64,000 nucleotides of DNA from Pedobacter faecalis (GTDB taxonomy: Bacteria; Bacteroidota; Bacteroidia; Sphingobacteriales; Sphingobacteriaceae), in assembly GCF_030182585.1 (NCBI RefSeq), contig NZ_JARXOW010000001.1, positions 1,674,001-1,738,000 of the forward strand, read 5' to 3'. Shown one piece after another: positions 46,503-54,775 of this stretch. Position numbers and translations under genes: made by a program. Each line of letters opens with the position of its first letter. Positions within the stretch are counted from its first letter, which is position 1. The notes under the pieces are model-generated. The model saw only the letters and a list, made by a program, of their open reading frames with translations. It did not search any database and was not told where the DNA came from.

Positions 46503-46628
46503 AGCGGCTTCCATGCCCCTACCTTGTTCGGGAATAGTCTGGGTCTGGTCTGGGCTTTGTTCGCAAAATAGGGTATCTTTTGTGGACAAGTGTTGGATTA
46601 AGCCCCAATTAAGCCCGAACCTGGTGGA
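46503..46628 (+). repeat. 126-bp intergenic repeat, copy 2
   Basis: Direct repeat of 30041-30166 (118 of 126 identical, no gaps). The imperfect inverted ends are 46521-46532 (ACCTTGTTCGGG) and 46614-46625 (CCCGAACCTGGT). Just left of it lies an 8-bp inverted repeat (AAAAGTCG at 46466-46473, CGACTTTT at 46484-46491). The gap 46302-46768 holds only this repeat and the adjoining gene remnant. Confidence 0.85.
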
Positions 46629-46630
46629 GC

Positions 46631-46717
46631 GTTGCCCGCGGCTATATGCAGTACGTGAATGCGACGGGTGATAAAGTAAGTACAACACAATGCCCGGGTG
46701 AGATTGTTATAGCGTAA
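46631..46717 (+). pseudogene. Possible 3' remnant of a lost gene
   Basis: Directly right of repeat copy 2, a 28-codon frame reads VARGYMQYVNATGDKVSTTQ and then CPGEIVIA before TAA at 46715. Composition looks protein-like, but the frame closes inside the repeat (TAA at 46610) and contains no proper start. It may be the end of a gene cut off where the repeat begins. The parent family is not recognised; chance cannot be excluded. Confidence 0.35.
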
Positions 46718-46768
46718 GCACACAATTAATGATATATTTACAAAAGGTCTAACGCTTTACGAGACGGG

Positions 46769-47755
46769 ATGCTAAGGTTAGAAAATGTTCAATTAGTTTA
46801 TAACTCCATACCGACGGCATGTGTAATTATGCGGCCCGACAAGCCGCGCTTTACTATTGCGACTGCGAACAGGGCTTTTCTAGCAGCTACGCACACAAAA
46901 TCTGAGGACATTATTGGTCAAAGTTTCTTTGAAGCTTTTCCAGCGAATAGCACCGACGATAGTCGCCTGCAAACTTTTCAGCATGCCCTTGACCAGGTTA
47001 TGGAGCAAAAGAGCGCACAGGTAATGCGGCAGCATCGTTATGATTTACCGCATACGGATGAGGCTGCCGGCAGGGCGCGTTACTGGGACATCGAAATGTA
47101 CCCCCTGCTGGATTCGCAGGGAGAGGTGCAGTATATTGTGCAGAGTTCTGTAGATATAACATCGCTCGTTGAGGCTGAAAAGAAAGTGAAGGATAGCAAT
47201 GAGCGCTATGAATATATTAACAAGGCAACCAACGATGCTATATATGACTGGGACCTGGAAAGTAATCATATTCACTGGGGCGATGCTTTCTTCCGCCTGT
47301 TTGGTTATGAGGAAAACACCTATTTTCCGATAGAACGATGGGCAAAGCTGGTTCATCCCGAAGATGTGCTGAGCGTTACGGACAGTTTAAACCAGACTTT
47401 GGCCGATACGCATAAGAGTAGCTGGGCGGCCAGTTATCGTATAAGACGGCTGAATGACACGTATGCTTTCGTGGAGGAAAATGGTTACATTTTGAGGGAT
47501 AAACATGGCCGCGCGGTAAGAATGATTGGCGTGATCAAGGACGTGACGGAGCGTGTAGAGGTAAGCTGGACGCAGGCCCATCTGTTGCGTGCGCCGCTGG
47601 CACGCATACTGGGCCTTATACAACTTCTCGACGATCCTGGTGACCGGGAGTCGACCCGCCAGGTGCTTAACTATCTGCGAACCTCGGCAACCGATCTGGA
47701 TTGTATTGTGCGTGAGCTTATTAACAAAAGTCAACACCGCTTGAAAAATGGTTAA
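46769..47755 (+). CDS. PAS-domain protein with a histidine-kinase H-box but no ATPase domain
   Basis: A 328-residue cytoplasmic protein with two PAS domains: about 10-130 (VQLVYNSIPTACVIMRPDKP; SVDITSLVEAEKKV) and 145-265 (ATNDAIYDWDLESNHIHWGD, FGYEENTYFPIERWAKLVHP, PAC part GVIKDVTERVE). It ends with a helix pair that starts with TQAHLLRAPLARILGLIQLL, close to a HisKA H-box with His271, but the catalytic HATPase is absent. The frame ends normally, so it is not obviously truncated. It may act as a sensor partner or phosphoacceptor; this is inference. Confidence 0.8.
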   Translation: MLRLENVQLVYNSIPTACVIMRPDKPRFTIATANRAFLAATHTKSEDIIGQSFFEAFPANSTDDSRLQTFQHALDQVMEQKSAQVMRQHRYDLPHTDEAAGRARYWDIEMYPLLDSQGEVQYIVQSSVDITSLVEAEKKVKDSNERYEYINKATNDAIYDWDLESNHIHWGDAFFRLFGYEENTYFPIERWAKLVHPEDVLSVTDSLNQTLADTHKSSWAASYRIRRLNDTYAFVEENGYILRDKHGRAVRMIGVIKDVTERVEVSWTQAHLLRAPLARILGLIQLLDDPGDRESTRQVLNYLRTSATDLDCIVRELINKSQHRLKNG

Positions 47756-47774
47756 CTGCGTTGTTACGCTTGAA

Positions 47775-48604
47775 CTAGTCTGTATATTTTCCGTATGCTG
47801 GCCGGGCAATCTCGTCAAACTCAGCGGCTAGCTTTTGTAGTCCGGCCCTAAGCTCCTCGCCTTCCATAAACTGACCGTGACCTGATATCATCAGGCTTGG
47901 GTTCAATTCGGCCAATGTTAAGGCAGACTGCCGGGACGCATCCCAGTCGGAAGTAAAGTAACGGGGCGGACCGTTTACTTCTTCTTTTTGAAGCAGTACG
48001 TTGTATAGGGAATCCTGGCGCACCGTGATCACGGCATCGCCGCTAATGAGCACACCGTCGTCTTCCCGGTAAAATGCCACATGGCCAGGCGAGTGTCCGG
48101 GCGTGCTTATCCAGCTCCACTCGGAAAAACAGGGCATACGATCGTGATGCGGCAATTCGTGCAGTGCAGAAGCAACGTTGGTGGCTTCGTGCGGATATAT
48201 GGATGCAATTTTCGCAAGCAAGCCACCTTCTACTGAAGGATCGGGCTCGGGATAAGCATGCGACCCGTTTAGGTAAGGAAACTCATTGATGTGTGCGTAT
48301 ACCGGGACCCCCCAATGCTCGAGCAGATAAGTAAGTCCGCCTACATGGTCAAAATGTCCGTGCGTGAGCGCTATACACTTTGGCGGGTTGTCTTTTCCGA
48401 AGCGTTCTTCAGCTACCTTCAAAACGGTTGGACCGCTGCCTGGCATTCCTGCATCGATAAGCACCCAGTCGCCCCCCGGCCTGCCCACCATGACTACATT
48501 AACAATTTGATTTGTGTAGTAATAAATATCTGGTTTACTTCCTTACCTGAACCGGCCGAAACGGAGGTCATAGGAATAAAATGGTTGTCTTCGCTCTGTT
48601 TCAT
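47775..48604 (-). pseudogene. MBL-fold metallo-hydrolase, frameshifted near the N-terminus
   Basis: From 48491 the frame encodes an MBL-fold protein with the zinc motif THGHFDHVGG, GHSPGH and SGDAV, beginning inside the family sequence (VGRPGGDWVLIDAGMPGSG). Upstream in that frame the codons read PDIYYYTNQIVNVVM, a sensible N-terminal strand, but no start precedes them before a TAA. A proper ATG exists at 48604 (MKQSEDNHFIPMTS...), one base out of frame. Adding one base near 48533-48540 would join both parts into about 276 residues. It may be a real frameshift or a sequencing error. The ATG lies 12 bp after the damaged alcohol dehydrogenase. Confidence 0.7.
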
Positions 48605-48616
48605 AATGATCTATCT

Positions 48617-49535
48617 TTACATGGTTAGCGCTACGAAAACTGCGCCGGTCTTTTCTTTTTTCTGTGCGGTTTCGAAGGCTTTGTTAATTTCATCGAGCGG
48701 AAAGCTGTGCGTGATCATTTTCCTGGCGTTGAGTTTTCCTTTGGCCAGCAGATCGAGGCAGACCTTCATTTCAGGATAGATGTCCCAGAAAGAATAGCTT
48801 GCGCTCGGAATAAGCTGAATCTCTTTCATCTGCAGACTTTGCCAGTCGATCTCCATGGGCATCTTGCCTTTTTCGAATCCGCCTACGATGACTACCTTGC
48901 CGCCTATGCGGGTCAGCTCCACCGACTCGCAGCGACGACTCCACGACGTCGATAATGAGCACATCAGCTCCGGACGCTTTGGCGAGCTGCAGTTGCCCCA
49001 ATCCGATAGGTCCTGCGCCAATAACAACGACCTTATCGTTGATATGCAGGCCGCTTAGATGCTGTGCGTGCAGACTTACCGAAAAAGTATCCAGAAGTGT
49101 GGCTTCTTCGAAGCTTACATGGTCGGGAAGTTTATGAAATTTCGTGGCCGGTCCGATAAGGTATTCCGCGAAAGCACGTGACACGGTTTCCATGCGAACG
49201 TTATACAGGTTTGGGCACAAGTTGTATTGCTGAACCCGGCACCAATCGCAGGTGCCGTCGCCCAGCAGCGTTTCGATAACGACACGGTCGCCGGGCTTCA
49301 CGTTCTTCACCTCCGAACCTATTTCTACCACCTCACCGGCGAGTTCGTGGCCCATAATTTTACATTCCAGCTCTGGCTCATGTTTTTCCCAATGACGCAG
49401 ATCGGTACCACAAATACCCGAGACCCGTACGCGTGCAAGCACCCAGTCGGGCGCCGGGATTTGTACCCGCTGTACTTCCTTGACCTCAAATTTGCCTTCC
49501 GCTGTTTTGAGCGCGGCTTTCATTGACTCACTCAT
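48617..49535 (-). pseudogene. Zinc-dependent alcohol dehydrogenase with internal deletion and frameshift
   Basis: From 49535 the frame encodes a medium-chain ADH: SGICGTDLRHW and GHELAGEVV (catalytic zinc), CDWCRVQQYNLC (structural zinc, one Cys short), and VIGAGPIGLGQLQLAKASGA (Rossmann). After IIDVVESS the frame turns into Arg-rich nonsense. The genuine C-terminus continues in another frame (VELTRIGGKVVIVGG to GAVFVALTM, stop 48617). The two parts total about 305 codons against about 345 expected, so some 40-60 residues of the coenzyme domain are missing, with the junction near 48920-48945. It is inactive unless the assembly is wrong. Confidence 0.8.
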
Positions 49536-49733
49536 GTTTGTCTTATTTGGTTATATGCATCAACCTGACTTCCCCCCCGAAGGTTTACCATATCTGGAAA
49601 AATCAGTACAAACCGGGGCTCCAGGGTTAAATACCTGTATTGCTTATCTGGACTGATACGTCAGTTCGATATAAAGCCTCAGCAAACGCTCGGTCAAGGA
49701 AACGTAGCGCATCCAATTTCTGTACCAGTCGAC

Positions 49734-51512
49734 TCAGCCTGCGGAGATGCCTGCTGAACTGAACTGAAGTTCGTAGAGGCGTTTGTAGTAGCCGTTTAGT
49801 TTGAGCAGTTGCTGGTGTGTACCCATTTCTTTGATCTCGCCTTTGTCGAGCACCAGTATTTTATCGGCCTTTTGTATGGTCGACAAGCGGTGGGCGATCA
49901 CGATAGAGGTACGACCCTGCATCAGGTTGTCGATAGCATTTTGAATGAGCATTTCTGTTTCCGTATCTACGGAAGAGGTTGCTTCATCGAGCACAAGCAC
50001 AGCAGGATTGTACACCAGCGCTCTGATGAACGAGATGAGCTGCGCCTGCCCGGCAGATAATGTGGCTCCGCGCTCCATGACGTTGTATTGGTATCCGCCT
50101 GGTAAACGCTGGATAAAGTCATGCGCACCTACCTTTTTTGCGGCGTCTACAACGGCCTCCATGCTAATGTCGGGGTTGTTGAGCGTAATGTTATTGAAGA
50201 TGGTGTCGGAAAACAGAAAAACATCTTGGAGGACGGTAGCAATGTTGCGTCTGAGATAATTAAGCTCATAATCCTGGATGGACGTACCGTCGATACTGAT
50301 TTCGCCTTTGTTGATTTCGTAAAAGCGGCTAAGTATATTGATGGTGGACGACTTTCCCGCGCCGGTAGCCCCTACAAGTGCTACGGTTTTACCCGGCTCT
50401 ACTTCAAAAGAAATGTCTTTAAGCACATAATTATCGGCGTTGTAGGCGAACCAGACGTTCTTAAAGGAGATGTGTCCGTTTAGTTTGGCCGGCATGAATG
50501 TGCCCTTGTTTTCCGTGATCTCCTGGTTGTCGAGCACCTTGAACACTCTTTCGGCGCCTACCATACCCATCTGCAAGGTGTTAAACTTATCTGCAAGTTC
50601 GCGGATAGGCCGGAAAAGCATGCTGATGTACAAAATAAATTCGGCAATGATACCGGGGGTGACCACCAGGGGCTTGGCCAGTATGCTTCGGGAGCCGTAC
50701 CACACGAGCAGACCGAGCGACATGGCGGAAATGATTTCCACTACCGGGAAAAAGATGCTGTAATACCAGTTAGATCTGATGTTGGCATCGCGGTAGCGCT
50801 TATTTATGCCCACAAACTTCTTATATTCCTGCTCTTCACGGGCAAAATACTGTATAATGGAAATGCCCGTGATATGTTCCTGAAGATAGGTGTTCAGGTT
50901 GGATACTTCGGTCCTTACCTGCTGAAATGCTGCTTTGATGGCGCGCTGAAAAACTGCAGTTGCGATAATGAGCAGCGGCATGGGCAATAACACGACGAGG
51001 GTTAACATCCAGTCTTTATAAACCATCACCCCAACGATAACGATTACCATCAGGATATCACCTATGATGACGATCAGTCCCTCGGAAAAGATTTCAGCGA
51101 TCGTTTCCAGGTCGGACACCGTCCGTGTAATAAGCTGACCGATCGGCGTATTGTCGAAATATTTGAGCCTGAGCCTGGTGATGTGATTGAACACGTCTAT
51201 GCGAAGATCGCGTATGGCCGACTGCCCCAGTGTGTTGGTGAGCAGTGTATGGCTGAACTGAAAAAGGGTTTGCAGGGCGAGCAGCACGAGCATCAGGATG
51301 GTGATACTGAGCAGTCCGGCATAGTCGCCCGTCATAATATGGTGATCGAGCGTGTACTGTATAAGGAACGGGCGTACCGGCGCAATGAGGGCCAGCAGGA
51401 TGGTTAGCACAATAGCCCAGATAAAAGTGCGCCTGTAGGGTTTGACGTACCGAAAGATTCGCCTGAGCAATCCTGTATTTATCGCTTCTCCGGGTAGTTT
51501 AGCCATGAGCAT
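49734..51512 (-). CDS. ABC exporter, fused permease and ATPase (MsbA/MdlB-like)
   Basis: A 592-residue half-transporter. The N-terminal six-helix domain (TFIWAIVLTILLALIAPVRP; MLTLVVLLPMPLLIIATAVF) is followed by a nucleotide-binding domain with Walker A GATGAGKSS, signature LSAGQAQLISF (Ala for the usual second Gly of LSGGQ), Walker B VLVLDEATSSVD and H-loop IAHRLST. It works as a dimer exporting lipids, peptides or drugs; the substrate is unknown. Its start overlaps the end of truA by 14 bp (8 bp from the alternative ATG at 51506), so translation may be coupled. Confidence 0.93.
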   Translation of the reverse strand: MLMAKLPGEAINTGLLRRIFRYVKPYRRTFIWAIVLTILLALIAPVRPFLIQYTLDHHIMTGDYAGLLSITILMLVLLALQTLFQFSHTLLTNTLGQSAIRDLRIDVFNHITRLRLKYFDNTPIGQLITRTVSDLETIAEIFSEGLIVIIGDILMVIVIVGVMVYKDWMLTLVVLLPMPLLIIATAVFQRAIKAAFQQVRTEVSNLNTYLQEHITGISIIQYFAREEQEYKKFVGINKRYRDANIRSNWYYSIFFPVVEIISAMSLGLLVWYGSRSILAKPLVVTPGIIAEFILYISMLFRPIRELADKFNTLQMGMVGAERVFKVLDNQEITENKGTFMPAKLNGHISFKNVWFAYNADNYVLKDISFEVEPGKTVALVGATGAGKSSTINILSRFYEINKGEISIDGTSIQDYELNYLRRNIATVLQDVFLFSDTIFNNITLNNPDISMEAVVDAAKKVGAHDFIQRLPGGYQYNVMERGATLSAGQAQLISFIRALVYNPAVLVLDEATSSVDTETEMLIQNAIDNLMQGRTSIVIAHRLSTIQKADKILVLDKGEIKEMGTHQQLLKLNGYYKRLYELQFSSAGISAG

Positions 51513-52269
51513 TGTTTATATGAGCATTGTCTATATAAGGGTATTGCACTTCGGTAAGGTACAGTCCGCATGCGGGAACTGACTGCCCTGCCGCGCTGCG
51601 ATTTTTACTTTCCAGAATGGTCCGGACGCCTTGAAGGTCAATCTCACCTTTCCCCACCCGGATCAAGGTACCTACAACGGCGCGCACCATGTTGCGCAGA
51701 AAGCGATCGGCCTGAATGGTAAATTGTAGTCCGCCGGAATGCTCCGTAAATACAGCCTTTGTAAGCCTGCAGTTGTTGGTAAAGGTTTGGGTATTGGACT
51801 TACTGAAACAGGAAAAATCTGTATACTCGGGTAGAACCGCTGCAACTTGGTTCATACGGTCGACGTCCAGGCGCCCTTTGTAGAGCCAAGACCTGTCGAT
51901 TTTAAAAGGATCTTTCTGAAAATGGATATGATAATGATAGGTACGGCTTGTGGCATCGAACCTTGCATGTGCATCGTTTGCGACTTCGAAGATGCGGCTT
52001 ACGGCGATATCGTAGGGCAGCAGGGCGTTTACACCGGTCACGTCAATCTCAGGGCAGGCAGACGCGCTATCTAGATCAAAATGAGCGTAGAACTGAGTGG
52101 CATGAACGCCGGTGTCGGTACGTCCGCAGCCTAAGGTAGCCACTGTTTGGCGAAAATACACGCTCAGCGCCTTATCAAGCCGCTGCTGCACAGTTATGGC
52201 ATTCGGCTGTATCTGCCAGCCGTGATATGCGGTTCCGTTGTATGAAAGCTCAATAAAGTAGCGCTGCAT
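51499..52269 (-). CDS. truA: tRNA pseudouridine synthase A
   Basis: A 256-residue enzyme that makes pseudouridine at tRNA positions 38-40. The ATG at 52269 (MQRYFIELSYNGTAYHGWQ) is preferred to a TTG 12 bases upstream. The catalytic Asp52 is in the motif GCGRTDTGVHA. Further family stretches are FDATSRTYHYHI and FLRNMVRAVVGTLI. The end region (YIDNAHINNAHG) overlaps the start of the ABC exporter. It lies divergently from a DUF4293 gene. Confidence 0.96.
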   Translation of the reverse strand: MQRYFIELSYNGTAYHGWQIQPNAITVQQRLDKALSVYFRQTVATLGCGRTDTGVHATQFYAHFDLDSASACPEIDVTGVNALLPYDIAVSRIFEVANDAHARFDATSRTYHYHIHFQKDPFKIDRSWLYKGRLDVDRMNQVAAVLPEYTDFSCFSKSNTQTFTNNCRLTKAVFTEHSGGLQFTIQADRFLRNMVRAVVGTLIRVGKGEIDLQGVRTILESKNRSAAGQSVPACGLYLTEVQYPYIDNAHINNAHG

Positions 52270-52308
52270 GTCAGTAGACAAATCTACTATTCTAATTCCT
52301 TTTTTGAA

Positions 52309-52338
52309 TTGCCTAGTTGCGCCCTTTTAATATCTTTG
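52309..52338 (+). promoter_or_regulatory. Bacteroidota-type promoter of the DUF4293 gene
   Basis: TTG at 52309-52311, a 19-nt spacer and TATCTTTG at 52331-52338 match the -33/-7 consensus (TTG, TAnnTTTG) exactly, 19 bp before the ATG at 52358. Confidence 0.6.
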
Positions 52339-52357
52339 TTGAAATTATGGAATTGAT

Positions 52358-52810
52358 ATGATACAGCGGATTCAATCGATATGGCTCTTTCTTGCGGCAA
52401 TCACCATGTTCCTGATGCTTGCTTTGCCGATTCTTTCGGTGCAGGGGGAGGGCGTTGAAACCTGGCTGAAAGGTTCGGGCATTTATACCTTAACTGAAGC
52501 TGGCGAGACTCAAAGTACCGCTGCTACGCCATTGCTGATCACCATTGTTATTACCGGAATACTATTCTTTGTAAACATATTCAACTTCAGAAACCGGGCG
52601 CTTCAACGCCGCATTACGGGCATTTGTATGGTGCTGATCTTAGTGGCCTGCGGCTGGATGTATTACTATGCTTCTATGATCGCAGGCTCGACGTTTAACT
52701 ATGGTGCGGGCTTATTTATGCCGGTACTCGGACTTATATTTTCGCTGCTTACCATGCGCGGAATAAGGAAAGACGAGCAGCTGCTGAAGTCGGCCGACAG
52801 ACTCAGATAA
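52358..52810 (+). CDS. DUF4293 family membrane protein
   Basis: A 150-residue protein with four hydrophobic segments (SIWLFLAAITMFLMLALPI, ATPLLITIVITGILFFVNIF, RRITGICMVLILVACGWMYYY, GLFMPVLGLIFSLLTMRG). The start MIQRIQSIWLFLA and the arrangement of four helices with a polar loop after the first match DUF4293, a family found almost only in Bacteroidota. Role unknown. It stands between the divergent truA and the DEAD-box helicase gene. Confidence 0.87.
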   Translation: MIQRIQSIWLFLAAITMFLMLALPILSVQGEGVETWLKGSGIYTLTEAGETQSTAATPLLITIVITGILFFVNIFNFRNRALQRRITGICMVLILVACGWMYYYASMIAGSTFNYGAGLFMPVLGLIFSLLTMRGIRKDEQLLKSADRLR

Positions 52811-52868
52811 ATTTAATTGCCTCATTTTTATTTAGTTATGCTTCTGTAAAAATACGGATTATTAACCG

Positions 52869-52876
52869 TACCTTTG
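52869..52876 (+). promoter_or_regulatory. Candidate -7 element of the DEAD-box helicase gene
   Basis: TACCTTTG fits TAnnTTTG, 21 bp before the ATG at 52898. The -33 element is weak. Confidence 0.45.
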
Positions 52877-52897
52877 CGGCTTAATAAATTATAATAC

Positions 52898-54721
52898 ATG
52901 ATAAACCCATTTAGTAATTTGGGGATAAGTGATGATGTTGTTAGTGCCGTAAAGGATTTAGGTTTCGAAAATCCTACGCCGATTCAGGAACAAAGTATTC
53001 CTGTACTGTTAGAGGGCAATAACGATTTTGTTGGTTTGGCCCAAACAGGAACAGGAAAGACAGCCGCATTTGGCTTGCCCCTGTTAGAATTAATTGACTT
53101 TTCAAGCAAAAAGCCGCAGGCACTGGTCCTGTGCCCTACCCGCGAGCTTTGCCTGCAGATTACAAGCGACATCCGCAATTTCTCTAAAAACATTCCTGGT
53201 GCTAATATTGTAGCCGTTTACGGCGGAGCAAATATTATGCAGCAGCTTCGTGAGATCAGGATTGGTGTGCAAATCGTGGTCGCCACACCCGGCCGTATGT
53301 TAGACATTATCGGCCGTAAGGCCATAGACTTCAGCAATGTGAAGTATGTGGTGCTCGACGAAGCTGATGAGATGCTCAATATGGGCTTCCAGGAGGATAT
53401 CAACGATATCCTCTCGACAACCCCTGACGATAAAAAGACCTGGTTGTTTTCTGCTACGATGCCCCCTGAGGTACGCCGCATAGCGAAAAATTACATGGAT
53501 GAGCCTGTAGAGCTTACCATGGGTACAAAAAACACTGGTAACGTGAACATTGAGCACGAGTACTATGTGGTGAGGGCGCGCGACAAATACGCTGCGCTGA
53601 AACGCATCGTTGATTTCAACCCGGAGATCTTTGGCGTGGTTTTTTGCAAAACCAAGCTCGATACACAGGATGTTGCGGAACACCTGATTAAGGATGGCTA
53701 CAACGCCGATGCGCTTCATGGCGATCTATCGCAGCAGCAGCGTGACAAGGTGATGCAGCGTTTCCGCGACCGGAGTATGCAGTTACTCATTGCAACTGAT
53801 GTTGCTGCTCGTGGTATTGACGTGAACAACGTTACGCACGTGATAAACTATTCGCTGCCCGATGAGATAGAAAGTTACACGCACCGAAGCGGCCGGACTG
53901 GGCGTGCAGGTAAAACAGGTATTTCTATCTGCATTGTGAACTCTAAGGAGATCGGTAAGATCCGTCAGATTGAGCGGATTATCGGTAAGAAATTTACTAA
54001 AGCAGACCTTCCTACCGGATTTGATGTATGCGAAAAGCAATTGTTCGCCCTGGTGCATAAAGTACATAACGTAGAGGTGAATGAGAGCCAGATTGAGCAA
54101 TATATCCCGCGTATCATGGATGAATTTGCCGAGTTAAGCAAGGAAGAGGTCATCAAGCGTTTCGCTTCACTGGAATTTAACAGATTCCTGGAGTATTATA
54201 AAAATGCACCTGATCTTAATTCAACTGATGCAGATCGTGGCGACCGTGTTGAGCGCGGCGAACGTTCGGACCGGGGCCGTAGGGCAAATGATGGTTATAC
54301 ACGTTTGTTTATTAACATCGGTTCTGTAGATGATCTGACCAGAGGCGATCTGTTATCATTTATCTGCAATAACGGTAAGATAAGCGGTAAGAGCGTGGGC
54401 AAGATAGACCTAAAAGGTGTATATTCTTTCTTCGAGGTTGAAGATTCGGCCGTTAGTGCATTATTCAACAACTTTAACGGCGTTGAATTTTCCGGGCGCG
54501 GCGTCAGGATCGAGCGGACCGGCGAAACTGAGGGCGGTAGCAGCAGAGGCCGGAGCGATCGCGGTGGCTATGGTGAAAGAAGAAGCAGCGGAAGACGTGA
54601 CGGAGGAAGCAGAAGCGGAAGGCGTGATGGTGGAAGCGGAGGCGGATTCAGGGATTTCTCTGGCAAAAGTCGCGAGGAACGCAGCAGCGGACGACGCGAT
54701 AGTGGAAAACGAAGATTTTAA
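52898..54721 (+). CDS. DEAD-box ATP-dependent RNA helicase (DeaD/CsdA-like)
   Basis: A 607-residue helicase. The Q motif (LGFENPTPIQEQSIPVLL), Walker A AQTGTGKT, VLDEADEMLNMGF (DEAD), SATMP and the C-terminal core motifs (ATDVAARGIDV, HRSGRTGRAG) are all intact. After the core come a DbpA-type RNA-binding domain (about 468-545, TRLFINIGSVDDLTRGDLLS) and a low-complexity tail of Gly, Arg, Ser and Asp with SGRRDGGS repeats. It unwinds structured RNA, usually for ribosome assembly or cold adaptation. Confidence 0.94.
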   Translation: MINPFSNLGISDDVVSAVKDLGFENPTPIQEQSIPVLLEGNNDFVGLAQTGTGKTAAFGLPLLELIDFSSKKPQALVLCPTRELCLQITSDIRNFSKNIPGANIVAVYGGANIMQQLREIRIGVQIVVATPGRMLDIIGRKAIDFSNVKYVVLDEADEMLNMGFQEDINDILSTTPDDKKTWLFSATMPPEVRRIAKNYMDEPVELTMGTKNTGNVNIEHEYYVVRARDKYAALKRIVDFNPEIFGVVFCKTKLDTQDVAEHLIKDGYNADALHGDLSQQQRDKVMQRFRDRSMQLLIATDVAARGIDVNNVTHVINYSLPDEIESYTHRSGRTGRAGKTGISICIVNSKEIGKIRQIERIIGKKFTKADLPTGFDVCEKQLFALVHKVHNVEVNESQIEQYIPRIMDEFAELSKEEVIKRFASLEFNRFLEYYKNAPDLNSTDADRGDRVERGERSDRGRRANDGYTRLFINIGSVDDLTRGDLLSFICNNGKISGKSVGKIDLKGVYSFFEVEDSAVSALFNNFNGVEFSGRGVRIERTGETEGGSSRGRSDRGGYGERRSSGRRDGGSRSGRRDGGSGGGFRDFSGKSREERSSGRRDSGKRRF

Positions 54722-54742
54722 TATCTTTTAATATATATCCGG

Positions 54743-54775
54743 AAAGCCCTTTTAGTTATACTAAGAGGGCTTTTT
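54743..54775 (+). terminator. Terminator of the helicase gene, overlapping the gpsA stop
   Basis: Arms 54743-54755 and 54761-54773 pair over 13 bp with one G-U around TTATA and end in a short T-run. The stop codon of the convergent gpsA (54774-54776) overlaps the tail. Confidence 0.85.

Noticed and set aside
46407..46688. A 93-codon minus-strand frame crossing repeat copy 2
   Set aside because: The copy in 30041-30166 keeps the frame open too, but most substitutions change amino acids and the frame has no consistent start between copies; treated as non-coding repeat DNA.
48494..48604. A separate 36-residue peptide starting at the ATG of 48604
   Set aside because: Its sequence joins well with the MBL-fold protein after a one-base shift, so a frameshifted N-terminus is the simpler explanation.
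54541..54721. Repetitive sequence at the end of the helicase gene as a DNA repeat
   Set aside because: It is in frame and encodes the Gly-Arg-Ser-rich tail common in DEAD-box proteins.
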